The translations under genes were made by a program, and so were the position numbers. From Bacteroidales bacterium (lineage in GTDB: Bacteria; Bacteroidota; Bacteroidia; Bacteroidales; P3): a stretch of DNA of 64,000 bases. Shown here one piece after another: positions 50,611-58,975 of this stretch. The stretch is from NCBI GenBank assembly GCA_017483575.1, contig JAFUWF010000019.1, positions 227,365-291,364 of the forward strand, written 5' to 3'. Positions within the stretch are counted from its first letter, which is position 1. Each line of letters starts with the position of its first letter. The notes beneath the pieces are model-generated. The model was not told where the DNA came from and did not search any database. It saw only the letters and a list, made by a program, of their open reading frames with translations.

Positions 50611-52509
50611 ATGACAATCAATCCCGAAATAATAACACAAAAACCGGAACAGATACCCGCCTATGAGCAGAAACTGGCTGATGATATCTTGAAAATCATA
50701 CAGAACAGGGCTGATAATTCTGAAACAGCGAGAAAAAATAGTTCCAATCTGTATGTCTACATCGCCATCGATGCGATAAGTTCCGAAAAGAAATCAGCGC
50801 TCTTCATGGAACTGAAGCCGGGTCTCTTTTTCGCCAAGGACAACAGCTTTTCTTTAAAAACAGAGGAGAATATTTTAGTCGATGTACTGAAAAGAGCCAT
50901 CCAGATGCATGTAGACATCCCCCGCGAAGTGAAGACATGTCTTGTCTACCTTTCGCTGGAAGAACGGGATCAGTCGGTACTTTGGGGCTCAGCCGACAAG
51001 GAGACGGGCAACGATACGGTAAAATTCGAGGCCGAAGAGCCGCTCTATTCTTTGGATGAGGTGGTGATGAACGACGACGAGCGAGATGCCATCATGCGGG
51101 CCGTGACGCTGGTCAAGGAGAAGGAGCTCATTTTCAAGAGGTGGAATTTCTCCAAAGTGGACAAGCACACGAAGTCTATCCTTTGTTTCCATGGTGCTCC
51201 GGGTACGGGCAAGACGATGGCGGCACATGGAGTGGCACGTTTCCTCGGTAAAAAAATACTGGTGGGAAGCTATGCCCAGATAGAGTCCGAGTTTGTAGGT
51301 GTGGGTGCAAAGAACCTGAAGGCGTTCTTCGAGTGTGCGAGGGTGCAGGATGCCGTCCTGTTCATCGACGAGGCGGACACGTTCCTCAGCAAGCGGCTGC
51401 CGAGTTCGAACGAGAGCGCGAAGCACTACAACAGCATGTCCAACGAGCTGTATCAGCTAATCGAGGGGTTTGACGGTTGCATTATTTTTGCGAGCAACCA
51501 TATAAAGGATTTCGACCCTGCGGTGATTTCCCGCATCATAGAGCCGGTGGAGTTCAAGCTGCCGGACCAGCCCACCCGCAAGCGGATTCTGAGCAACCTC
51601 TGGCAGGAGGAGTTCCCGGTGGAGGGTGGGAAGAGCGAAGAACTGTTGACCCTTCTTTCGGAACGGACAGAGGGTTTCTCGGGACGCGACATCCGCAAGG
51701 CTCTGCTAATTGCAAATGCGAATGCGGCGTACAGGATGAAGGTGGTTGGAGGAATGAATGACAGCGATATTGTTGTGCCAAAAGACATTCTTTTGGATAG
51801 TTTTGCGGAGGTACGGGAGGCGAAGGATGCGCTGGATGCCGCCATGGGTAAAAACACGACGTCCGACCTTCTGTCTTCATTCATCGATAAGAAGCAGAAG
51901 GAGACCCGTTATCTGCAGATGGCGGCACACGCGCTGCTGGCCGACAGGCGTATCGATTCCAGGGAGAGGTCTCTGTATGATGAGCTTTCGTCGATTACGG
52001 GGGTGACTGTGCCGCTGGTGGAAGAGGAACTTCCCGCTGTGGAGGAGCTGTGCAAGGGTGCGACATCGAAGGAGGAGCGGAGTCGGCTGTTGGATGTGGT
52101 GGTCAGGATGAGCGCCTACGACCTGAATATACATGATCTGGAGGAGTCGTTGATAGTGAGGGCGGCGGAGCTGCTGGGTGTCGGTCCGGAGAAGAAGGAG
52201 ACGTTGCTGCGATATGCGCAGAGCTTAAGGGATCTGTCGCAGGAGTGGGAGGATATCACGGGTACCATGGGAATGACGGACGAGGATATTCTGGCTTCGT
52301 TGCAAGAGGAATACACGAAGGGTGCGGCGTACTACCATCTAGGGGAGATGTACGAGAGTGGGTCGAGCGACTTCGGTGGTATACAGAGGGACGAGACGAA
52401 GGCGAAGCAGTACTATGCAGAGGCTGAACGGTGTGGCTTTGCGAAGGAGAGGGGGAAACGCCGGGAGGAGGAGTTGATTAGAAAGGAGGATACCTATGAA
52501 GAGAGATGA
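50611..52509 (+). CDS. AAA+ ATPase with TerB-like and Sel1-like parts
   Basis: 632 residues from ATG 50611 (AAAAGGA upstream). Residues 1-180 are an unrecognised N-terminal domain. The AAA+ module has Walker A GAPGTGKT (195-202), Walker B VLFIDEAD (249-256), sensor 1 FASN (293-296), an Arg finger near SRI (308) and GFSGRDIRKA (355-364). Residues about 433-530 (LQMAAHALLADRRIDSRERS and on) look like a TerB/DjlA helical domain, and 571-610 is one Sel1/TPR-like repeat. Probably a remodelling ATPase of the FtsH/proteasome-like clade. Its end overlaps the OmpA-family gene by 14 bases. Confidence 0.78.
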   Translation: MTINPEIITQKPEQIPAYEQKLADDILKIIQNRADNSETARKNSSNLYVYIAIDAISSEKKSALFMELKPGLFFAKDNSFSLKTEENILVDVLKRAIQMHVDIPREVKTCLVYLSLEERDQSVLWGSADKETGNDTVKFEAEEPLYSLDEVVMNDDERDAIMRAVTLVKEKELIFKRWNFSKVDKHTKSILCFHGAPGTGKTMAAHGVARFLGKKILVGSYAQIESEFVGVGAKNLKAFFECARVQDAVLFIDEADTFLSKRLPSSNESAKHYNSMSNELYQLIEGFDGCIIFASNHIKDFDPAVISRIIEPVEFKLPDQPTRKRILSNLWQEEFPVEGGKSEELLTLLSERTEGFSGRDIRKALLIANANAAYRMKVVGGMNDSDIVVPKDILLDSFAEVREAKDALDAAMGKNTTSDLLSSFIDKKQKETRYLQMAAHALLADRRIDSRERSLYDELSSITGVTVPLVEEELPAVEELCKGATSKEERSRLLDVVVRMSAYDLNIHDLEESLIVRAAELLGVGPEKKETLLRYAQSLRDLSQEWEDITGTMGMTDEDILASLQEEYTKGAAYYHLGEMYESGSSDFGGIQRDETKAKQYYAEAERCGFAKERGKRREEELIRKEDTYEER

Positions 52510-53905
52510 TTCAGTAAATAAACTGTTTTTGAATGCATTGTTTATGCCTTTGGCAGTGATGGTGCTGGCTGCGCATCCTGTTGCGGCTCAGGGTCAGGAG
52601 AGGGGGCTCAGGTTGGGTGTGGATCGGGACAGTGTGTATTACACGGTTGCTTCTCCAGGGGACAACTGGTGGGTGCGCCTAGATGGTGGATTGGGTACGT
52701 TCATCGGCAACGAGCAGGACGGCGAGGCCCGTTGGAACAAGGTGGACGGACGTGTGAACGTGGAGGTGGGCAAGTGGCTGATTCCCGATGTGGCTGTGTC
52801 GCTACGGTTGTCGGCGTTTCATGTAAGCAGTCAGGGATGCGACTCGCTGGGCAACCCGTGGCTTGATATGGAGAGCCGGACGGGGGACACCTACTTCGGC
52901 GGGTACTACCACCCGATGTCGCTCCACGGCTTGTCGGCAATGGGCATTGTCACCCTAGACTGGACCAATTTTATATATGGATACGAACGTGGCGGTCGAC
53001 GTCGCATGCACGTGCAGACGCCGCTCGGCATTGGCGGGGTCTGGCTCTACGGGAAGCAGTGCAACGCGTTGGCTACCAGTGGACAGACGGGCGATGTGCG
53101 CTGGAGGAGCAATGTGGCATTCATGGGAGGCCTGAGGGCGGAGTGGGCGCTTTCTGCAGATGTTGCTTTACATGGCTCAATGGAGATGCTGGCCACCAGC
53201 GGGGCCATCGACTGGACAGACCTCTACGGCAATGCCAATCCGCCGCACCCGAACCGTGTCGTCGACTGGATGCCGTCGCTGAACGTAGGCGTTACGATCA
53301 ACCTGAAGGGACGGCGGACGAAATACAGGGCGGAGCATGGCTTCGAGCCGATCTATATCCAGCGGTCCGGGCTGAAGCCTCTGATTATATACGACACGAT
53401 AGAGGAGTTGCATAGGTATGTCGACAACAGTCCATGCGAATATTGTGCCCATATGTCGTACCTCCGCCGTCTGGAATACGACATGAAGAACCTAATGCCC
53501 ACGGGGAGCGCTCCGGAGCCCCCCATTACGCTGGGGACCGCCGTGTTTTTCGCTAGTGGCAGCAGCAATATCGACCTCAACGGGCAGGTGAACCTCGGCT
53601 GGCTGGCAGGTCAGCTGGCCATGTGTGACGACAGCACGGAGCTATTTGTTGTCGGTATGGCCGACACTGCATCCGGCAGCCCCGAGGCCAACCGCGTGCT
53701 GTCGGAGAAGAGGTGCGAGGCCGTGCGCGATGCTTTGATGGGAAAACACGGGATAGACGGAAGCAGGCTGGTCATGATACCGCTGGGCGGTTTCGCCCTT
53801 CACCCCGAAGCGGAGAGGAACCGCAGCGTGATAGTGGTGGTCAAGACCGATGACACACAGGCCATCATTGAAAGATGGGTGGAAAAGGCGGGGAAAAAGC
53901 ACTGA
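52496..53905 (+). CDS. OmpA-family outer-membrane protein
   Basis: 469 residues with a signal peptide (about 1-32, AHPVAAQ). The middle (WWVRLDGGLGTFIGNEQDGE, GKWLIPDVAVSLRLSAFHVS, SLNVGVTINLKGRRTKY) is beta-barrel-like. The C-terminal ~115 residues (VFFASGSSNIDLNGQVNLGW, VVGMADTASGS, NRVLSEKRCEAVRDALMG, AERNRSVIVVVK) are an OmpA-like peptidoglycan-binding domain with the expected Asp and Arg. The gene is embedded in the AAA+ operon (14-base overlap), which ties an envelope anchor to the cytoplasmic ATPase. Confidence 0.82.
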   Translation: MKRDDSVNKLFLNALFMPLAVMVLAAHPVAAQGQERGLRLGVDRDSVYYTVASPGDNWWVRLDGGLGTFIGNEQDGEARWNKVDGRVNVEVGKWLIPDVAVSLRLSAFHVSSQGCDSLGNPWLDMESRTGDTYFGGYYHPMSLHGLSAMGIVTLDWTNFIYGYERGGRRRMHVQTPLGIGGVWLYGKQCNALATSGQTGDVRWRSNVAFMGGLRAEWALSADVALHGSMEMLATSGAIDWTDLYGNANPPHPNRVVDWMPSLNVGVTINLKGRRTKYRAEHGFEPIYIQRSGLKPLIIYDTIEELHRYVDNSPCEYCAHMSYLRRLEYDMKNLMPTGSAPEPPITLGTAVFFASGSSNIDLNGQVNLGWLAGQLAMCDDSTELFVVGMADTASGSPEANRVLSEKRCEAVRDALMGKHGIDGSRLVMIPLGGFALHPEAERNRSVIVVVKTDDTQAIIERWVEKAGKKH

Positions 53906-53943
53906 CGCTATAACACAATCATCGTAATCTCTCCGCTGGAGGA

Positions 53944-54013
53944 AAAACACGAATGTCGATGAATCAGCCATTAATAATTAATGGTAAATTCACGATAAAT
54001 CGTGTTTTTTTAG
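53944..54013 (+). terminator. Possible terminator with nested palindrome
   Basis: AAAACACGA (53944-53952) pairs with TCGTGTTTT (54000-54008), followed by T-rich sequence. The loop contains the perfect palindrome CCATTAATAATTAATGG (53968-53984). It may end the seven-gene operon. Confidence 0.5.
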
Positions 54014-54055
54014 TATTTTTTCATCCCTCTCTGTCAAAAATCGAGGTTTTTTATG

Positions 54056-54063
54056 TAAATTTG
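54056..54063 (+). promoter_or_regulatory. Promoter core for the Cpn10-like gene
   Basis: TAAATTTG followed by CAATCTG, 24 bases before ATG 54088. It resembles the argS promoter. Confidence 0.65.
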
Positions 54064-54087
54064 CAATCTGATAATTGATACATCATT

Positions 54088-54447
54088 ATGGCTAAATCAA
54101 ACATAGACAAGCTGATAGTTGTCGGCGACAGGGTGCTCATAGAGCCCTCTTTAGCCACCAAGAAGACCAAAGGGGGGCTTTTGCTGCCTGCTGGATACCA
54201 GGAAAAAGAGGAAGTGCAGACGGGCTACATCCTGAAGTGCGGGCCGGGCTATCCCCTACCCTCCAGCGATGAGGGCGAGGCGTGGAACGCCGACGGCAAG
54301 GAGCCGCGCTACCTGCCCCTGCAGGTGCGGCCGGGCGACATGGCCATCTTCCTCCTGAAGAACGCCGTAGAACTGAAATACGACGGCAAGAAGTATTTCA
54401 TCGTGCCGCAGAACGCCATACTGATGGTGGAAAGAGAAGAGTTTTAA
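54088..54447 (+). CDS. Cpn10/GroES-family paralogue
   Basis: 119 residues. The segments VVGDRVLIEPSLATKKTKGG, LLLPAGYQ and AVELKYDGKKYFIVPQNAIL fit the GroES beta-barrel fold, with an insertion (PLPSSDEGEAWNADGKEPRY) where the canonical protein is shorter. No groEL lies beside it. Bacteroidota commonly have this second, non-canonical co-chaperonin-like protein; its partner is unknown. Confidence 0.78.
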   Translation: MAKSNIDKLIVVGDRVLIEPSLATKKTKGGLLLPAGYQEKEEVQTGYILKCGPGYPLPSSDEGEAWNADGKEPRYLPLQVRPGDMAIFLLKNAVELKYDGKKYFIVPQNAILMVEREEF

Positions 54448-54452
54448 ATTCC

Positions 54453-54540
54453 CAATCAGATTTGGAAAGATTATAAAAGACTATTCGCACATTAATCAAC
54501 AGCCTTGTGTTTTCTTATTAAATCTTTTACAATCTGATTG
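54453..54540. repeat. Long inverted repeat before alaS
   Basis: CAATCAGATT-TGG-AAAGATT (54453-54472) is complementary to AATCTTT-TAC-AATCTGATTG (54521-54540), 17 of 20 positions. The right arm is followed by seven A, so on the minus strand it is terminator-like; on the plus strand it is a hairpin in the alaS leader. Confidence 0.7.
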
Positions 54541-54559
54541 AAAAAAAGTAAATCAACAG

Positions 54560-57148
54560 ATGATGACAAGCAACGAAATACGCAAAGCATTCCTCGATTT
54601 CTTCGAGAGCAAACAACACCATGTGGTGCCCAGCGCCCCCATGGTCATCAAGAACGACCCGACGCTCATGTTCACCAACGCCGGAATGAACCAGTTCAAG
54701 GACATCTTCCTCGGCAACCGGCAGCGGCAGTGGCCGCGTGCCACCGACAGCCAGAAGTGCCTCCGCGTCAGCGGCAAGCACAACGACCTTGAAGAGGTGG
54801 GGCACGACACCTACCACCACACCATGTTCGAGATGCTGGGCAACTGGTCGTTCGGCGACTACTTCAAGAAAGAGGCCATTGCCTACGGCTGGGAGTTCCT
54901 CACCGACGTGATGAAGATCAACAAGGACTGGCTCTACGTCACCGTCTTCGGTGGCGACGAGAAGGAGGGCCTCGCCATGGACACCGAGGCCTACGACTTC
55001 TGGAAGGCCCACATCAGCGAGGACCGTATCCTCCGCGGCAGCAAGAAGGACAACTTCTGGGAGATGGGCGACCAAGGCCCCTGCGGCCCCTGCTCCGAGA
55101 TACACGTCGACATCCGTCCCGACGAGGAGAAGACCAAGGTGCCCGGCAAGGATCTCGTCAACAAGGACAACCCGCAGGTCATCGAGATATGGAACCTCGT
55201 CTTCATGCAGTACAACCGCAAGGCCGACGGCACCCTTGAGCCCCTGAAGGCCAAGCACATCGACACCGGCATGGGCTTCGAGCGCCTCTGCATGGTGATG
55301 CAGGGCAAGCGCAGCAACTACGACACCGACGTCTTCCAGCCCCTCATCCAGGAGCTCGCCGCCAAGGCCGGCAAGGTCTACGGCAAAGACGAGGACACCG
55401 ACATCGCCCTGCGCGTCTGCGCCGACCACCTCCGCGCCGTCAGCTTCTCGATTGCCGACGGCCAGCTGCCCTCCAACGTCAAGGCAGGCTACGTCATCCG
55501 CCGCATCCTGCGCCGCGCCGTGCGCTACGGCTACACCTTCCTCGGTTTCACCGAGCCGTTCATGAACACCCTCGTCCCCACCCTCGTGGGACAGATGGGC
55601 CACCAGTTCCCCGAGCTCAAGAAGCAGCAGGAGCTCATCCAGCGCATCATCCTCGAAGAGGAGCAGGCCTTCCTGCGCACCCTCGCTGGTGGAATCAAGC
55701 GCTTTGAAGACTATGTGGTCAAGAATGCTGACAAAAAGATTGTCGACGGCGCCTTCGCCTTCGAGCTTTTCGACACCTATGGTTTCCCCATCGACCTCAC
55801 GCAGCTGATGGCCAGCGAGAAAAGCTGGACGGTGGATATGGCAGGTTTCGAAAAAGGTCTGCAGGAGCAGAAAGAGCGTTCGCGTGGTGCCGCCAAGGTG
55901 GAGAGTGACGACTGGCAGGAGTTGCTGCCGGGCGTGGAGGAGGAATTTATCGGCTATGATGTCCTCGAGGCCGACGTGCGTATCGCCCGCTACCGTAGGG
56001 TGAAAGCCAAAGACAAAGAATTCTACCAGCTGGTCTTCGACCGCACCCCCTTCTATGGCGAGAGTGGCGGTCAGACAGGCGATACCGGTAAGTTGGGTGA
56101 GTTGGCAATCAAGAATACCAAAAAGGAGAACGGCCTTATTGTGCATATTGTAGACACGTTACCTGAGGATTTGACGGCCACCTTCCACGCCAGCGTGGAT
56201 GCCGCCCGCCGTCAGGCCATCGGCAACAACCACACCGCCACACACTTGATGCACTATGCTCTGCGTCAAGTCCTGGGCGACCATGTGGAGCAGAAAGGCT
56301 CGAGTGTCGACGCCGAGCGTCTGCGCTTCGACTTCAGCCATTTCGCCAAGCTCAGCCATGAAGAGATTCGTGCCGTGGAGCGCCGCGTGAACGAGATGAT
56401 ACGCCAGTGTCTGCCCCTTGAGGAGCACCGTGCAATGCCCATCGCCGAAGCCCAGAAGTTGGGCGCTATGGCCCTCTTTGGTGAGAAATACGGCGACAAG
56501 GTGCGTGTGGTGAAGTACGGCCCCAGTATCGAATTCTGTGGCGGTACCCATGTAGCCAACACCGGTATGATAGGTTCCTTCCGCATCGTCGGCGAAGGCG
56601 CCATTGCCGCCGGCATGCGCCGCATCGAGGCCGTCACTGCTGTAGGCGCCGAGCGTTATGCCGACAATCAGCAAGATTTGATTGCCTCCCTCAACGACAT
56701 GTTCAAAGGCACCAAGGATTTGGCTGCCTCCATTGCCAAATTGCAGGAAGACAATGCTTCACTGAAAGCAAGCGTTGAACAATTGCAGAAAGAGAAAGCC
56801 GCCGGTGTGGCCAAGGGCTTCGCCGACAGATTGAAAGTCACTCCTACCCTCATAGAGCGTGTTGATTTCGATGTCAATACGGTCAAGGATGCCATGATGG
56901 CTCTCCGCAACGACAACCCCGACATGGCACTCGTCCTGGGCAGCGTCACCGCGGGCAAGCCTGCCCTGCTTATCGTGCTAGGTCAGAACCGTGTGGATGC
57001 CGGCATGAATGCCGGCCAGATGGTGCGCACCCTCGGTAAGGAGATTCAGGGAGGTGGCGGCGGACAGCCCCATTTCGCTACCGCCGGTGGCAAAAATCCC
57101 GACGGATTGGACAAGGCTCTCGCCGTGGCCAAGGAAATGCTTGCATAA
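54560..57148 (+). CDS. alaS: Alanyl-tRNA synthetase
   Basis: 862 residues (two adjacent ATG codons, 54560 and 54563). Class II core (VPSAPMVIKNDPTLMFTNAG, MNQFKDIFLG), editing-domain HTATHLMH and CGGTH motifs, and a C-terminal DHHA1 domain (GGGGGQPHFATAGG). It charges tRNA-Ala and edits mischarged species. Its leader has a long inverted repeat, and a small gene follows after 32 bases. Confidence 0.96.
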   Translation: MMTSNEIRKAFLDFFESKQHHVVPSAPMVIKNDPTLMFTNAGMNQFKDIFLGNRQRQWPRATDSQKCLRVSGKHNDLEEVGHDTYHHTMFEMLGNWSFGDYFKKEAIAYGWEFLTDVMKINKDWLYVTVFGGDEKEGLAMDTEAYDFWKAHISEDRILRGSKKDNFWEMGDQGPCGPCSEIHVDIRPDEEKTKVPGKDLVNKDNPQVIEIWNLVFMQYNRKADGTLEPLKAKHIDTGMGFERLCMVMQGKRSNYDTDVFQPLIQELAAKAGKVYGKDEDTDIALRVCADHLRAVSFSIADGQLPSNVKAGYVIRRILRRAVRYGYTFLGFTEPFMNTLVPTLVGQMGHQFPELKKQQELIQRIILEEEQAFLRTLAGGIKRFEDYVVKNADKKIVDGAFAFELFDTYGFPIDLTQLMASEKSWTVDMAGFEKGLQEQKERSRGAAKVESDDWQELLPGVEEEFIGYDVLEADVRIARYRRVKAKDKEFYQLVFDRTPFYGESGGQTGDTGKLGELAIKNTKKENGLIVHIVDTLPEDLTATFHASVDAARRQAIGNNHTATHLMHYALRQVLGDHVEQKGSSVDAERLRFDFSHFAKLSHEEIRAVERRVNEMIRQCLPLEEHRAMPIAEAQKLGAMALFGEKYGDKVRVVKYGPSIEFCGGTHVANTGMIGSFRIVGEGAIAAGMRRIEAVTAVGAERYADNQQDLIASLNDMFKGTKDLAASIAKLQEDNASLKASVEQLQKEKAAGVAKGFADRLKVTPTLIERVDFDVNTVKDAMMALRNDNPDMALVLGSVTAGKPALLIVLGQNRVDAGMNAGQMVRTLGKEIQGGGGGQPHFATAGGKNPDGLDKALAVAKEMLA

Positions 57149-57180
57149 AAATGATTATCAACCTTTAAACATCAAATATT

Positions 57181-57426
57181 ATGGATTTACAGAGCATCAC
57201 CAAATTAATGCTTTCTGGCGATTACAAGGACAGAATGAAAGCTGAGTACTATCACCTGCAGAACCGCAAGGAGAACCTCGAAGCGGTCTTGAAGCTCTGG
57301 GATAGCGGCAAATTGACCTTCACTCCCGACTGTCCCCGTAGCATCTACGACCTGCAGATGCGCGCCATGAACGACTACAAGGCCGTCCTCGAGGCACGCG
57401 CCAAAATCGAAGGCGTAGCCCTCTAA
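57181..57426 (+). CDS. Small helical protein, crAss001_48-like
   Basis: 81 residues: SGDYKDRMKAEYYHLQNRKE, NLEAVLKLWDSGKLTFTPDC, PRSIYDLQMRAMNDYKAVLE and RAKIEGVAL. The pattern (YK.R..AEY..L..R...L, F.P.CP...Y..Q...M..Y, L..RA.IEG) is that of a small protein shared with crAss-like phages and Bacteroidales genomes; this comes from memory. Role unknown. It follows alaS and precedes an exported-protein gene by 10 bases. Confidence 0.65.
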   Translation: MDLQSITKLMLSGDYKDRMKAEYYHLQNRKENLEAVLKLWDSGKLTFTPDCPRSIYDLQMRAMNDYKAVLEARAKIEGVAL

Positions 57427-57436
57427 CTGTCAAAAG

Positions 57437-58975
57437 ATGACATACCGACGGATTCTGACGCTTGCATTGTTGCTGGCGTTGGCAGGGAGGGTGTGTGCCA
57501 ATGGCGACCCGGTGGCGGTACGTTCGGCATTGACCCTCTCACCTACCCCGGTGGCAGTGCATGTGCCCGAGGTGCAGTTGGTTGACGAACAGGTCTCCTT
57601 CATGCCACGCGGTCTCTACACCGAGGTCGTGGTGCGCTACCTGCTCCACAACCGCAGCAACCGCTCGTTCGACAGCCTTCCCTACGGCTTCCCTATTGAC
57701 TATTGGGGCAGCGGTGAGGCAGAATGGGTGAGTCTGGACGACTTCACCGAGTCACAACAGGAGGTGGGATGGCGCGACGGCTACATACGCAACGTGAGTT
57801 TCATGCTTGGTGACCGCCAGTTGCAGTGGCAGCACTCGCGCGACAGCGTCATACGCCCACCGAAGAAATACCTTTACACCCTAGAGATGGACGCGCTGCC
57901 CGACAGCGCCGACGGCTATTCGAAGCACCTCGTTGACAGCCTCTATGCCATCTATGGGGATGACATCTACGCCTACACCAAGGCCGTGTCGCGCCGCTGG
58001 TACTACACCTACCTCGACATTCCGGCGCAGAGTTTTGCCACCCTCGAGGTGCGCTACACCGTAGAGACACCACTCAGCGAGGGCGCCTACTACCGTCGCA
58101 ACCATTATTACTATTATACACCCGACTACTACTGGGAGTTGCGATTCATGTACGACTTCACCCCTGCCGCCTACTGGGGCGACGGCCACGCCGACCACTT
58201 CTCGGTACAGCTCGACGCCTCCAACGTGCGCATCATAAACGAGAAGGCATACCTCCGTGGCTGGGAGAGCTGGAGCAGAGGCATCAGCGGCCTGCCCATG
58301 AAACAGGAGGGCGACCTATGGCGCTACGAGGCCCGACACTTCGACCTTGCCGCCGCCAAACCGTTCATCGTCGATTACAAGTTGAAGAACTGTCCACAGC
58401 AACCCATTGACAATATTCTCAACCACCGCATCGACCCGTCGCAGTTCACCGTCGAGGTGAGCGGTGCCGACAGCAAGTATCCCGCCGCCAACCTCTTCGA
58501 CCTCGACCCCACCACCGCCACGGTGCTGCGTCCCGACAAGGAGGGTAATATCTATATCACCATCCGCTTCAAGAAGCCCACCTGCCTGGAAGGCATAATG
58601 CTCCTAAACGGATATACCAAGAACGCCGACACATGGCGCAACAACGCCCGCGTCGACAGCCTGTTAGTCTACAAAACAAGCTACGAAGTGGTAGGGCCAT
58701 TCGACAACGGAAGAATGGACACCTCAACATACACTAATGAGTTGAAAGTCGGATGGGCTTCCCACGGACAACGGCCAATATCCCAAGAGGTAGCAGGCCG
58801 CGAACCCTCCGGTTACAGCTGGCAGTCCCTGCTCGACAACGTCGACGCCTTCCGCCTCAGCGATCCTTGGTGGCCTGAATACTACACCGAGTTGCGCATT
58901 GTCATCACCTCCACAAAAAAAGGATTGAAATACAACGACCTTTGCATCTCTGAATTACTACTGATTGGGAAATGA
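57437..58975 (+). CDS. Exported protein with discoidin-like (NADase-type) glycan-binding domain
   Basis: 512 residues with a signal peptide (cleavage near CANG, about 22). The N-terminal part (QVSFMPRGLYTEVVVRYLLH, YGFPIDYWGSGEAEW) looks like a beta-sandwich of DUF4424 type. The C-terminal part (YPAANLFDLDPTTATVLRPD, GNIYITIRFKKPTCLEGIML, NGYTKNADTWRNNARVDSLL) matches the F5/8-like, NADase-type glycan-binding domain. It is probably a periplasmic or surface binding protein. Its stop overlaps the tgt start by ATGA. Confidence 0.75.
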   Translation: MTYRRILTLALLLALAGRVCANGDPVAVRSALTLSPTPVAVHVPEVQLVDEQVSFMPRGLYTEVVVRYLLHNRSNRSFDSLPYGFPIDYWGSGEAEWVSLDDFTESQQEVGWRDGYIRNVSFMLGDRQLQWQHSRDSVIRPPKKYLYTLEMDALPDSADGYSKHLVDSLYAIYGDDIYAYTKAVSRRWYYTYLDIPAQSFATLEVRYTVETPLSEGAYYRRNHYYYYTPDYYWELRFMYDFTPAAYWGDGHADHFSVQLDASNVRIINEKAYLRGWESWSRGISGLPMKQEGDLWRYEARHFDLAAAKPFIVDYKLKNCPQQPIDNILNHRIDPSQFTVEVSGADSKYPAANLFDLDPTTATVLRPDKEGNIYITIRFKKPTCLEGIMLLNGYTKNADTWRNNARVDSLLVYKTSYEVVGPFDNGRMDTSTYTNELKVGWASHGQRPISQEVAGREPSGYSWQSLLDNVDAFRLSDPWWPEYYTELRIVITSTKKGLKYNDLCISELLLIGK

